Source of the DNA: DATLZB01 sp035574175 | Lineage (GTDB): Bacteria; Pseudomonadota; Alphaproteobacteria; Rhizobiales; Hyphomicrobiaceae | DNA length: 24,859 nt | Assembly: GCA_035574175.1 (NCBI GenBank) | Contig: DATLZB010000011.1 | Coordinates: forward strand, 1-24,859 | Direction of reading: 5' to 3' | In this document: one piece after another, positions 1-7,109 of the stretch | Layout of the letters: each line of letters begins with the position of its first letter | Numbering within the stretch: the stretch's first letter is position 1 | Made by a program: the position numbers and the translations under genes | Notes under the pieces: model-generated | Database searches by the model: none | The model's input: the letters and a program-made list of their open reading frames with translations, nothing else | Told to the model about the DNA's origin: nothing

Positions 1-270
1 CGCCGAGGTCAGCGAATAGGCGCTGACCACGCCCCAGACCAAAATGGATGCGATCGCCTGCGACCACATCCGGTTGCGTATTGCGGCAAAGAAGAAGAAC
101 GGAACCAGCGCCTTGAGGCAGTCGGCGGCAACGCTCGCCGCGCCGTAAATCTGCCCATCAATCTCGGTCCGTCCGAGACTGAAACCGAAGCGCCAGTTCA
201 TGGCGCAAGATACGGCCAACAGTACGGCCGCCGCGATAACGCCGCATACCCCCAGAGCATGCCTTAGCAT
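1..270 (-). CDS. Small integral membrane protein, 3' end outside the window
   Basis: The reading frame starts at an ATG at 270 and stays open for 90 codons to the window edge, so the C-terminus is missing. A good ribosome site (AAGGAGAGG) lies just upstream of the ATG. Residues 7-25 form a hydrophobic segment that could be a signal anchor. Two further hydrophobic stretches follow, one around the FFFFAA motif near residue 65 and one starting near residue 78, which suggests a multi-pass inner-membrane protein. I do not recognise the family and give no function. Its transcription is divergent from the exported protein at 883, with a long non-coding gap between them. Confidence 0.6.
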   Translation of the reverse strand, partial: MLRHALGVCGVIAAAVLLAVSCAMNWRFGFSLGRTEIDGQIYGAASVAADCLKALVPFFFFAAIRNRMWSQAIASILVWGVVSAYSLTSA

Positions 271-882
271 TTTGCCCTCTCCTTGATTGGGAGAGGCTCC
301 TTTCGTGCGACGCGCTACCTTCAGAGCCTCACTTGCGAGGGGAGACGGGCCGGGGCACCACAACGAAGCGCCCTCTGATCCATGACCCCGCACGTGCGAC
401 CACAGGCCCGGAAGCGGCAAACGCCAGCGGGCAAAGGGCACACCGTACGAGACCGAAGACCCCCGATTACCGGTCAGCGGAGTTTCCCCGACACGAGCGG
501 CTCCCTCAGCCCTCGGTGGAAAACGCCTCCGACCGCTGCGGAACGCGAATCGACTAAAACGCCCCCTCTGCGGCGGACGCTAACAGATTCGTTTCCAAAA
601 GGTAACCGATTCAGAGCGCTAGGCGCGGCGAGATGAGCGTCGGGGCGGCGGCGGTCGAAACCCTGGGGAATGCAGGGCGCCCAATTTTCCACAATCTCTC
701 ATGCGAATATTCACAGTTCATCAAAGTGACGGCGCGGGGTTGGCACCCCCGTCAACTCAGTTTACATCTGATCGTGCTCGAGTGCCCCAGCGCGGGGTGG
801 TGGGTGCGAACTTCGGAGCATGCCCGGCGTTAGTTTGAGTGGGTCGCAAGGTGCGTTCGAGCGGCCCGGTTCGGAGTAGGTC
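271..882. other. Gene-free intergenic stretch of about 610 bp
   Basis: Short open frames exist on both strands, but none has a convincing ribosome site or a protein-like composition, so I call no gene. The stretch separates two divergent genes and must hold both promoters. Visible structure: a 7-bp inverted repeat (GAGGCTC at 293-299 and GAGCCTC at 324-330), an imperfect inverted repeat GTTTCC-AAAA-GGTAAC at 591-606, a candidate sigma-70 promoter at 740-768, and short G/C stem-loops around 737-750 and 784-797. Confidence 0.5.
740..768 (+). promoter_or_regulatory. Candidate sigma-70 promoter for the exported protein gene
   Basis: A TTGGCA box at 740-745 (5 of 6 matches to TTGACA) is followed after exactly 17 bases by TACATC at 763-768 (3 of 6 matches to TATAAT). 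The start codon at 883 would follow a leader of roughly 105 bases that contains a short CCCC/GGGG stem. The weak -10 box keeps this tentative. Confidence 0.3.
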
Positions 883-1767
883 ATGCGCAAGCTGTTTGGG
901 CTCATCCTGTTGATGAGCGGCCTGGCCCTGGCGTGGCTGTGGCTTCCAACCGGGGACGGCAACAGACAGCTCGCCGAAGTCGTCGAAATCCGGAACGGGG
1001 TAGCGCGGCTGGCGGTGCCCGACGCACCCGAAACCGCCACCTCGAGCGAGAGCCGGATGCCGGTTGGGCGGGGCGCTCCCGTTGCTCCTTCGCTGGCCAT
1101 CTCCGCGCCCGGTCCGCAACAGCAAACAGTCGCGGCCCCCACCACTCGCACCGCCTCGAGCGCCGCGGCGCACACGGGGGTGGCCGGCCAGCTTTCCATC
1201 ACCAACGCAGCCCTCGCTGCCGTCGAGCCGCGTCTCGGCTCACCGCAGCCCGCCAGCGATGAGGCCTACTACGCGCTGGTGCGGGATCTGCAGCGCGAGC
1301 TGCGCCGCCTCGGCTGCTACTGGGGCGAGGTCGACGGCTCCTGGGGCTTAGGCACCAAGCGGGCGATGAGCGCACTGATGGCCAGGGTGAATGCCAAGCT
1401 TCCCGTCAACGAGCCGGATTACATCCTGCTGGCGCTTGCCCGCACACAGCCCGACCAGGCTTGCCGTCGGCCCTGCCCGCCCGAGCAGGTGCTGGTCGCC
1501 GACACGGGACAGTGCCAGCCGCGTGCCTACGTTCGGCAGGCCGCGAGCGGCCACGTCGATGAACGCGCCAGTGCGCACGAGCCGGAGACAGCAACGCCCG
1601 CGCCCTTGCCCGGCCAGATGTCGGTCGGCGGTCCGCGGCCTGATGCCGACCTTGGGCCGGCCATGCAGCGGCCCCGTCCGCCCACCTCCTGGTTCCGCTA
1701 CGGCGAGGCACCGCGCCGGGACAATTCGTGGAAGCGCAAGGTGTTCGGCGACCTCTACGGACGCTAG
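883..1767 (+). CDS. Exported protein with a peptidoglycan-binding-like domain
   Basis: The 294-residue product begins with a signal-anchor-like segment (Lys3, then a hydrophobic run to about residue 21). A Pro/Ala/Thr-rich, probably disordered linker follows to about residue 125. Residues 129-190 resemble a PG_binding_1 fold: a helix (RDLQRELRRLGCY), a turn with the DGSWGLGTKRAM signature, and a second helix. A short Cys-containing stretch follows (C194, C198, C211), then a Pro/Arg-rich tail. GGAG at 873-876 sits 6 bases before the ATG. The likely site is the periplasm, perhaps with binding to the cell wall; no enzymatic domain is visible. The gene is monocistronic and convergent with ugd. 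Confidence 0.7.
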   Translation: MRKLFGLILLMSGLALAWLWLPTGDGNRQLAEVVEIRNGVARLAVPDAPETATSSESRMPVGRGAPVAPSLAISAPGPQQQTVAAPTTRTASSAAAHTGVAGQLSITNAALAAVEPRLGSPQPASDEAYYALVRDLQRELRRLGCYWGEVDGSWGLGTKRAMSALMARVNAKLPVNEPDYILLALARTQPDQACRRPCPPEQVLVADTGQCQPRAYVRQAASGHVDERASAHEPETATPAPLPGQMSVGGPRPDADLGPAMQRPRPPTSWFRYGEAPRRDNSWKRKVFGDLYGR

Positions 1768-1778
1768 CCTAGCCACGA

Positions 1779-1811
1779 GACCGCGGTTCCCGCCGCCAAA
1801 GGCGAGCGGTC
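1779..1811. terminator. Possible bidirectional terminator hairpin between convergent genes
   Basis: An outer 6-bp stem (GACCGC at 1779-1784 with GCGGTC at 1806-1811) encloses an inner CGCC/GGCG stem (1791-1794 with 1801-1804). It lies between the exported-protein stop and the ugd stop codon, which it touches. There is no U-tract on either strand, so intrinsic termination would be weak. Confidence 0.3.
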
Positions 1812-3129
1812 AGCCGAGCCGCTTGGTTCGGCCGATCGCCTCGTAACGCAGTCCGGCCGCCTCGGCATCGGCGATCTGGTAGACGTTGCGCAGATCGACG
1901 AGCACATCGCCGCGCATCACGGACTTCAAGGCGGCAAGATCGAGCGCCCTGAACTCGTTCCACTCGGTCAGCACCGCGACCACATCGGCGGACTGCGCCG
2001 CAGCGAGCGCGCTGTCGCACCACACCACGCCCGGCAGCAGCGCCTCCCCGTGCTTGCGCCCCTGTGGATCGTAGGCGCGAACGGTGGCGCCGCGCTCCTG
2101 CAGCATCGGCACGATGATGAGGCTCGGCGCCTCGCGTAAATCGTCCGTGTTGGGCTTGAAGGTGACGCCGAGGACCGCCACCGTCCTGTTCTCGACGGAA
2201 CCACCAGCGGCGCGCACGATGCGGCCGGCCATGGCGATCTTGCGCTCGTCGTTGACGCGCTGCACCTGCTCAACGAGCGAAAGCGGAGCGCGGGCCTCGC
2301 GCGCGGTGCGGATCAAGGCCGCCACGTCCTTCGGGAAGCACGAGCCGCCGTAGCCCGGCCCCGGGTGTAGAAACTTCTCGCCGATGCGGCCGTCCTTGCC
2401 GATGGCGCTCGCCACCTCCTGCACGTTGGCGCCGACCTCCTCGCACAGGTCGGCAATTTCGTTGATGTAGCTGATCTTGAGCGCGAGGAAAGCGTTGGCG
2501 GCATACTTGGCGAGCTCAGCCGACTCGCGGGAAACGAACATCACGGGCGCGTTGCGAAGGGCGAGCGGCTTGTAGAGCCGCTCCATGACGGCGCGCGCGC
2601 GGGCATCATCGTCGCAGCCTACGAGCACGCGGTCCGGGTGGATGAAGTCCTGGATGGCTGAGCCCTCGCGCAAAAACTCCGGGTTGGAGCAGACCGAAAG
2701 GTCGGCGTCGGGCCGCATTCGTCGCAGGATCGCCTCGATGTTGCGGCTGGTGCCGACCGGCACCGTCGACTTGGTGGCGACGACGGTGTAACCGCTGAGA
2801 TTGGGCGCGATCTCCTCGACGGCGGCATGCACGTAAGACAGATCGGCATGACCATCGCCACGGCGCATCGGCGTGCCGACGGCGAGGAACACGAGGTCGG
2901 CTCCGGCCACGGCCGGTCCCATCTCGTGGGAGAATCCAAGGCGCCCGGCCGCCAGGTTGCGCTGCAGAAGATCGTCGAGGCCCGGCTCGTAGATAGGCAC
3001 CTCGCCGCGCTTGAGGCTCTCGATGCGCTTGCGGTCCTTGTCAATGCAGGTGACCGACCAGCCGAACTCGGCAAAACAGGCCGCCGACACCAGTCCGACG
3101 TACCCTGCCCCGACCATGCATATGTTCAA
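1810..3129 (-). CDS. ugd: UDP-glucose 6-dehydrogenase
   Basis: It oxidises UDP-glucose to UDP-glucuronate with two NAD+ in the cytosol, supplying precursors for exopolysaccharide, capsule or lipid sugars. The 439-residue product has the family's full length. The N-terminal Rossmann motif GAGYVG is at residues 7-12, followed by Asp30. VGTPM and the STVPVGT loop are present. The catalytic cysteine is C264 in GGSCFPKD, and a C-terminal UDP-binding domain includes GVTFKPNTDDLREAPS. The start is a TTG at 3129: it yields the usual MNICMVGAGYVGL opening, and AAGGGGA lies about 5 bases upstream. An internal ATG at 3117 would remove the first beta-strand. It lies downstream of cutA on the same strand, with an 81-base gap. 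Confidence 0.93.
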   Translation of the reverse strand: MNICMVGAGYVGLVSAACFAEFGWSVTCIDKDRKRIESLKRGEVPIYEPGLDDLLQRNLAAGRLGFSHEMGPAVAGADLVFLAVGTPMRRGDGHADLSYVHAAVEEIAPNLSGYTVVATKSTVPVGTSRNIEAILRRMRPDADLSVCSNPEFLREGSAIQDFIHPDRVLVGCDDDARARAVMERLYKPLALRNAPVMFVSRESAELAKYAANAFLALKISYINEIADLCEEVGANVQEVASAIGKDGRIGEKFLHPGPGYGGSCFPKDVAALIRTAREARAPLSLVEQVQRVNDERKIAMAGRIVRAAGGSVENRTVAVLGVTFKPNTDDLREAPSLIIVPMLQERGATVRAYDPQGRKHGEALLPGVVWCDSALAAAQSADVVAVLTEWNEFRALDLAALKSVMRGDVLVDLRNVYQIADAEAAGLRYEAIGRTKRLG

Positions 3130-3193
3130 GTGTGTTCCCCTTAGCGCCAGCTGCTCGCATCCGACTAGGCCATCGGCGCAAGCCCCGCAAGGC

Positions 3194-3212
3194 GAACCTT
3201 GGGCGAAGGTTC
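3194..3212 (-). terminator. Hairpin directly after the cutA stop codon
   Basis: GAACCTT at 3194-3200 and AAGGTTC at 3206-3212 form a perfect 7-bp stem with a 5-base loop, overlapping the cutA stop. It could end or attenuate the cutA transcript before ugd. No T-run follows on the minus strand, so intrinsic termination is uncertain. Confidence 0.35.
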
Positions 3213-3552
3213 ATGGCGTCTGCCGCTCTCGCGTCTGCTGGCGGATCCAGTCGAGGAAGGGAGCGGACCCGCCCGCAAGCGGCAGCACGACGAGAGCCGG
3301 ATTGTCGTAGGGGTGCATCCGGCGCGCTTGCTCGATGACCCGGTCGGCAAGGCTCTCCGTGGTCTTGACGATCATCACCACCTCGCTGTCGCGATGGCGC
3401 TTGCCCTGCCAGACATAAATCGAGGTCATGCCGGGCAGAATGTTAACGCAGGCCGCAAGGCCCTCGTCGACGAGCCGCCCGCCGGCCTTTTCAGCCGCTT
3501 TTATGGTCGGGAACGTCGAGTAGATGAAAACGGGCTTGTCGTTTTGCTGCAT
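3211..3552 (-). CDS. cutA: CutA1-type divalent-cation tolerance protein
   Basis: CutA proteins are small, very stable trimers with a ferredoxin-like fold, historically linked to copper and divalent-metal tolerance; their molecular role is unsettled. The family signatures are clear: AACVNILPGMTSIYVW, then EVVMIVKTT, then MHPYDNPALVVLP and FLDWI near the C-terminus. The ATG at 3552 gives 113 residues, the usual family length. An upstream in-frame ATG at 3615 would add 21 Pro/Gly-rich residues and overlap the divergent nadK start; neither start has a strong ribosome site. The gene is divergent from nadK. Confidence 0.88.
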   Translation of the reverse strand: MQQNDKPVFIYSTFPTIKAAEKAGGRLVDEGLAACVNILPGMTSIYVWQGKRHRDSEVVMIVKTTESLADRVIEQARRMHPYDNPALVVLPLAGGSAPFLDWIRQQTRERQTP

Positions 3553-3613
3553 CTGAGCCAGCTTCGGATCAACCGGGCTCCCCGGACCAGCGCCCGGCCG
3601 GGGATGTTGCACC

Positions 3614-4396
3614 ATGCCAGATGAGGCCCGAAAATTCGAGAGGATCGCGTTCGTTGCCACCGAAGCCCCGGAGGCCCGGCAGGCGCTCGCCAAGCTCACG
3701 GAGCGCTACGGCAACACCGATCCCAAGCACGCCGACGCCATTGTCGCGCTCGGCGGCGATGGCCTCATGCTGCAGACCCTGCACCGGTACATGAACGACA
3801 AGGTGCCGATCTACGGGATGAACCGCGGCTCGGTCGGCTTCCTGATGAACGAGTACGGGGAGGATGACCTAATCGGCCGCCTGGAGCGGGCTGAGATCAG
3901 CCGCATTCATCCACTATCCATGGTGGCCCTCGACGTGGGCGGCCGCACGCACCAGGAGCTTGCCATTAACGAGGTGTCGCTGTTCCGCGAGACGTACCAG
4001 GCCGCTAAGCTTCGCATCTCCGTCGACGGCAAGGTACGGCTTGAAGAGCTCATCTGCGACGGCGTGCTGGTGGCAACGCCGGCCGGTTCCACCGCGTACA
4101 ACCTGTCCGCCTACGGACCGATCCTACCGATCAATGCCCCGCTGTTAGCTCTCACCCCGATCAGCCCGTTCCGGCCGCGGCGTTGGCGCGGCGCGCTGCT
4201 GCCCGGGGCCGCCCATATCGACATCGACGTGCTCGAGGCCGACAAGCGCCCGGTGAGCGCGGTCGCCGACCACTTCGAGGTCCGCTCCGTTTCAAGAGTG
4301 AGCGTGGAGGAGGCCCGCAGCATTGAGCTTCTCATGATGTTCGATCCGGGCCACAGTCTCGACGAGCGGATCCTGTCGGAGCAGTTCCGCTACTAG
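3614..4396 (+). CDS. nadK: NAD kinase
   Basis: It phosphorylates NAD+ to NADP+ in the cytosol, the only de novo route to NADP. The 260-residue product has the diagnostic GGDG motif at residues 47-50, with the catalytic Asp49. NEVSLFR and the second signature ATPAGSTAYNLSAYGP follow, then a C-terminal beta-sandwich. The opening FERIAFVA matches alphaproteobacterial homologues and supports the ATG at 3614, with a GGGG-type ribosome site about 10 bases upstream. The two genes downstream use acyl-CoA substrates but need not be functionally linked. Confidence 0.93.
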   Translation: MPDEARKFERIAFVATEAPEARQALAKLTERYGNTDPKHADAIVALGGDGLMLQTLHRYMNDKVPIYGMNRGSVGFLMNEYGEDDLIGRLERAEISRIHPLSMVALDVGGRTHQELAINEVSLFRETYQAAKLRISVDGKVRLEELICDGVLVATPAGSTAYNLSAYGPILPINAPLLALTPISPFRPRRWRGALLPGAAHIDIDVLEADKRPVSAVADHFEVRSVSRVSVEEARSIELLMMFDPGHSLDERILSEQFRY

Positions 4397-4405
4397 AGCC
4401 CTGTC

Positions 4406-4423
4406 CCGGCGCCGCCGCGCCGG
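4406..4423 (+). other. GC-rich stem-loop between nadK and the MaoC gene
   Basis: CCGGCG at 4406-4411 pairs perfectly with CGCCGG at 4418-4423 around a 6-base loop. It sits 9 bases after the nadK stop and 22 bases before the next start. With no T-run it is more likely a processing, stabilising or attenuating element than a full terminator. Confidence 0.35.
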
Positions 4424-4445
4424 CCAAACAGAGAGGCAACGAACC

Positions 4446-4904
4446 ATGCGCGGGCTTTACTTCGAGGAGTTCGACGTCGGTCACGTGTTCGAGCACACCA
4501 TCCGGCGCACCGTTACCGAAATGGACAATACGCTGTTCTCGTGCCTGACCCACAATCCACAGCCGCTGCACATCGACCGCGAGTTCTCGGCGCGGAGCGA
4601 ATGGGGCCAGCCGCTCATGAACAGCCTGTTCACGCTCGGGCTGATGATCGGCATTTCGGTCAACGACACGACGATCGGCACCATCATCGCCAACCTCGGT
4701 ATGACCGACGTCAAGTTCGGTAAGCCGGTGTTTTGCGGCGACACCATCAGCGTCACATCCGAAGTCGTCTCCAAACGCGAAAGCCGATCGCGACCCGACG
4801 CCGGAATCCTCGAGCTGCACCACCGCGCCTACAACCAGCGCAACGAACTGGTCGCCGAGTGCCGCCGACAGATCTTCGTGCTCAAGACCCCGCAGAAGGA
4901 CTAG
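4446..4904 (+). CDS. MaoC-family (R)-specific hot-dog hydratase
   Basis: This is a single-domain 152-residue MaoC-like protein. The family adds water to enoyl-CoA thioesters (or removes it) in the cytosol. Typical features are an N-terminal strand with FEEFDVGHVFEH, the hydratase helix around HNPQPLHIDREFSA with candidate catalytic Asp/His residues (N-x-x-x-L-H-x-D pattern), FGKPVFCGDTI and a late ITSEV-like strand. Related proteins act on mesaconyl-, itaconyl- or methylmalyl-type CoA esters. The gene stops 5 bases before a CitE-type lyase, so the pair probably hydrates an unsaturated acyl-CoA and then cleaves the resulting hydroxyacyl-CoA. The exact substrate is unknown. GAGAGG precedes the ATG. 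Confidence 0.85.
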   Translation: MRGLYFEEFDVGHVFEHTIRRTVTEMDNTLFSCLTHNPQPLHIDREFSARSEWGQPLMNSLFTLGLMIGISVNDTTIGTIIANLGMTDVKFGKPVFCGDTISVTSEVVSKRESRSRPDAGILELHHRAYNQRNELVAECRRQIFVLKTPQKD

Positions 4905-4909
4905 AGGCA

Positions 4910-5785
4910 ATGCGTTCGCTCCTGTTCGTGCCGGGCGACAGTGAGAGGAAGCTTGCCCGGGCCCTCTCGACGGAGGCCGACGCCCTGATCCTCGATCTCG
5001 AGGATTCGGTTGCGTCCGACCGCAAGGCCCTGGCACGGCAGATGACGAGAGAGTTCATCGCCTCGGCGAAGGCGCAGATCGCACAAGGCCGACCGCGCCT
5101 CTACGTGCGCATCAACAATCTCGCCACCCGCGACTGGCAGGAGGATATCGCCGCGGTGATGCAGGCCGCACCTGACGGCATCCTGCTGCCCAAATCGCGC
5201 TCGGGAGAGGACGTGCACCAGCTTTCGGTAGCGCTCGGCCATGCCGAGGAGCGGGTGGGCCTCGCTGCCGGCAGCGTGCGCATCATCGCGCTCGCCACGG
5301 AGGTGCCTGCCTCGTTGCTGCTGCTTCACACCTATGTCGGCGCGAGTTCGAGGCTCGAAGGCCTGACTTGGGGCGCGGAAGACCTATCAGTGGCGCTCGG
5401 CGCGGTGGACACGCGCGAGGCGAGCGGCGAGCGCACGTCGCCCTATCGACTGGCGCGCGACCTGACGCTGTTCACCGCGGCGGCGGCGGGAGCAGCGGCG
5501 ATCGACACGGTCTACGTAGAGTTCCGCAACAGCGAAGGGCTGCGGCGGGAGGCGGAGTTTGCCGCGCGCGACGGCTTCACCGCCAAGCTCGCCGTGCATC
5601 CCGACCAGGTGCCGGTGATCAATGCCGCCTTTACGCCTACGGCGGAGGCGATCGCTTATGCTGAAGAGATCGTGCGCCTGTTCCGCGACAACCCGGAGGC
5701 GGGCGTGGTTGCGCTCGACGGGCGGATGATCGATCGGCCGCATCTTATCCGGGCCGAGCGCATGCTGGCGCGGGCCAAGCGCTGA
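4910..5785 (+). CDS. CitE/HpcH-family acyl-CoA lyase
   Basis: The 291-residue TIM-barrel protein belongs to the HpcH/HpaI aldolase superfamily, CitE branch, which includes citryl-, malyl-, methylmalyl- and citramalyl-CoA lyases and malyl-CoA thioesterases (Mg2+-dependent). Signatures are the opening MRSLLFVPGDSERKLARA, LILDLEDSV with the acidic residues of the active site, LYVRINN with the CoA/carboxylate arginine, the ATEVP segment carrying the metal-ligand Glu, and WGAEDLSVALGA with the metal-ligand Asp. The ATG at 4910 follows TAGAGGCA, so the upstream stop codon and the ribosome site are intertwined, indicating coupling with the MaoC gene. Longer in-frame starts lie inside the MaoC gene and give a non-family N-terminus. 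Confidence 0.87.
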   Translation: MRSLLFVPGDSERKLARALSTEADALILDLEDSVASDRKALARQMTREFIASAKAQIAQGRPRLYVRINNLATRDWQEDIAAVMQAAPDGILLPKSRSGEDVHQLSVALGHAEERVGLAAGSVRIIALATEVPASLLLLHTYVGASSRLEGLTWGAEDLSVALGAVDTREASGERTSPYRLARDLTLFTAAAAGAAAIDTVYVEFRNSEGLRREAEFAARDGFTAKLAVHPDQVPVINAAFTPTAEAIAYAEEIVRLFRDNPEAGVVALDGRMIDRPHLIRAERMLARAKR

Positions 5786-5800
5786 TGCGCGGAACGCCGG

Positions 5801-7075
5801 TCACGAGCTCGCGGTCGGCTCCAGGATGTCAAAGCCGCGATTGCGGTCGATGATATAGACCAGACCGCGGCCATCGGTGTCGACATCGTTGGTCTGCGGG
5901 GCCGGCTCGCCGCCAACGGGCTCGGGAATGAAGTAGCCGACCTCCTCGGGCAGCGTCGGGTCCTTAATGTCGATGACGCGCAAGCCCCCGCCGAACCAGC
6001 AGCAATAAAGTCGCGTGTCCTCCAGGTGTTCCTGGAACTGGTGCATGCCGAAACGGTGGCCGGACCTGGTGTAGGGCGAGGCCAGTTCGGAAAGGTGGAA
6101 CATGCCGAGCGGCCGGATGTCGTCGCGCTGGGCCACGTCGAACACCCAAAGACCGGCGTGGAGCTGGCCCGGGATGTGATCGTGTTCCTCGTCGCAGGCG
6201 ACCGCGATCTCGCGCCCCGCCACCGGGAACGGCACCTTGAGAACGGTGTGCGTCGGTTCGGGAAACGGCGGATGATAGTTGTATGCGCCGATGGTGCGGG
6301 GCTTGGCGATGTCGGAGACGTCGATGACGCGGATGCCCGCGTTCCAGACCGCAGCCCACAGCTCGTCGCCGCATCGCATGGTGTGGTGCAGGCGGTTGCC
6401 GTAGCCCTTCCAGGTCGGCTTCTCGCCCCCGGCGATGTGCTGGCCCGGCATCCACCAGCGGGACACCTCCTCAGGCTTCCTCGGGTTCTTGAGGTCGTAG
6501 ATGACGAGGATATTGCCGATGAAGCCCTCCATCTCGGTCGAGATGTAGGCATAGTCGGCGTCCATGTCGAAGCGGTGCACGCCGAAGCCGTGGGTGCGCA
6601 CGTAGGCGAGCAATTGGGGCTTCGCCTTGTTCGACACGTCCCACACCTTGAAGCCGCCTTCCTCGTAAGGCTTGGCGGCGAAGTCGCGCACGAGCGCGAG
6701 TTGGTGCGGCTTGACCTTGAGCTCCTTGCACAGCTCCTCGTCGGTCGGCGCCCGGCCGAGGGATGCCGCGAGCTTGGCTTGCGCACCTTTCAGGTTCTGG
6801 GCCGCGCGCACGGCATGGCGCTCGTTCTGCTCGACGTTGGTGATCATCAGGTCGCCGACCACGCGTACCTTGTGCGTGTGGGAGCGCTGGTCGGTAAGCT
6901 CGATGGAGGCCACCACCTTGGGGTTCCTCGGGTCGCGCACGTCGATGATGGAGGTGCCGAAGGGCGGCTTCATGTGCCCGAGAAAGGCATAGCCGCCTTC
7001 GACGTACACCTGCCCGCCGCCCGCCACGTCGAGATGGCCGACCCGCTTCATGTTCTTGGCCAGTGGTTCACCCAT
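5801..7075 (-). CDS. LVIVD-repeat beta-propeller protein with a helical insert
   Basis: The 424-residue product is built of repeated blades of the LVIVD type (TSIIDVRDPRNPKVV; GFKVWDVSNKAKPQLL; ILVIYDLKNPRKPEEV; IRVIDVSDIAKPRTIG; LWVFDV; LRVIDIKDPTLPEEVG). Such domains form extracytoplasmic or cytoplasmic beta-propellers, usually of unknown ligand. No signal peptide is visible. Many conserved His residues are present (HTHK, HHTM, HDHIPG). Residues about 85-138 interrupt the blades with a charged helical insert that resembles sigma-70 region 3. The ATG at 7075 has GGAG 8 bases upstream; an earlier start at 7120 overlaps tctA and lacks support. As the last gene of the transport run, it may bind or process the imported compound; that is inference. 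Confidence 0.75.
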   Translation of the reverse strand: MGEPLAKNMKRVGHLDVAGGGQVYVEGGYAFLGHMKPPFGTSIIDVRDPRNPKVVASIELTDQRSHTHKVRVVGDLMITNVEQNERHAVRAAQNLKGAQAKLAASLGRAPTDEELCKELKVKPHQLALVRDFAAKPYEEGGFKVWDVSNKAKPQLLAYVRTHGFGVHRFDMDADYAYISTEMEGFIGNILVIYDLKNPRKPEEVSRWWMPGQHIAGGEKPTWKGYGNRLHHTMRCGDELWAAVWNAGIRVIDVSDIAKPRTIGAYNYHPPFPEPTHTVLKVPFPVAGREIAVACDEEHDHIPGQLHAGLWVFDVAQRDDIRPLGMFHLSELASPYTRSGHRFGMHQFQEHLEDTRLYCCWFGGGLRVIDIKDPTLPEEVGYFIPEPVGGEPAPQTNDVDTDGRGLVYIIDRNRGFDILEPTASS

Positions 7076-7109
7076 GTTGCCGTGCTCCGTTAGCCGATGC
7101 CGCGCATCC

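Noticed and set aside
591..606. Inverted repeat GTTTCC-AAAA-GGTAAC as an operator
   Set aside because: It has one mismatch, no adjoining promoter and no neighbouring regulator gene, so chance cannot be excluded.
333..833. Several short overlapping open frames on both strands between the first two genes
   Set aside because: They lack ribosome sites, overlap one another in different frames and have Arg/Pro-rich compositions typical of GC-rich non-coding DNA.
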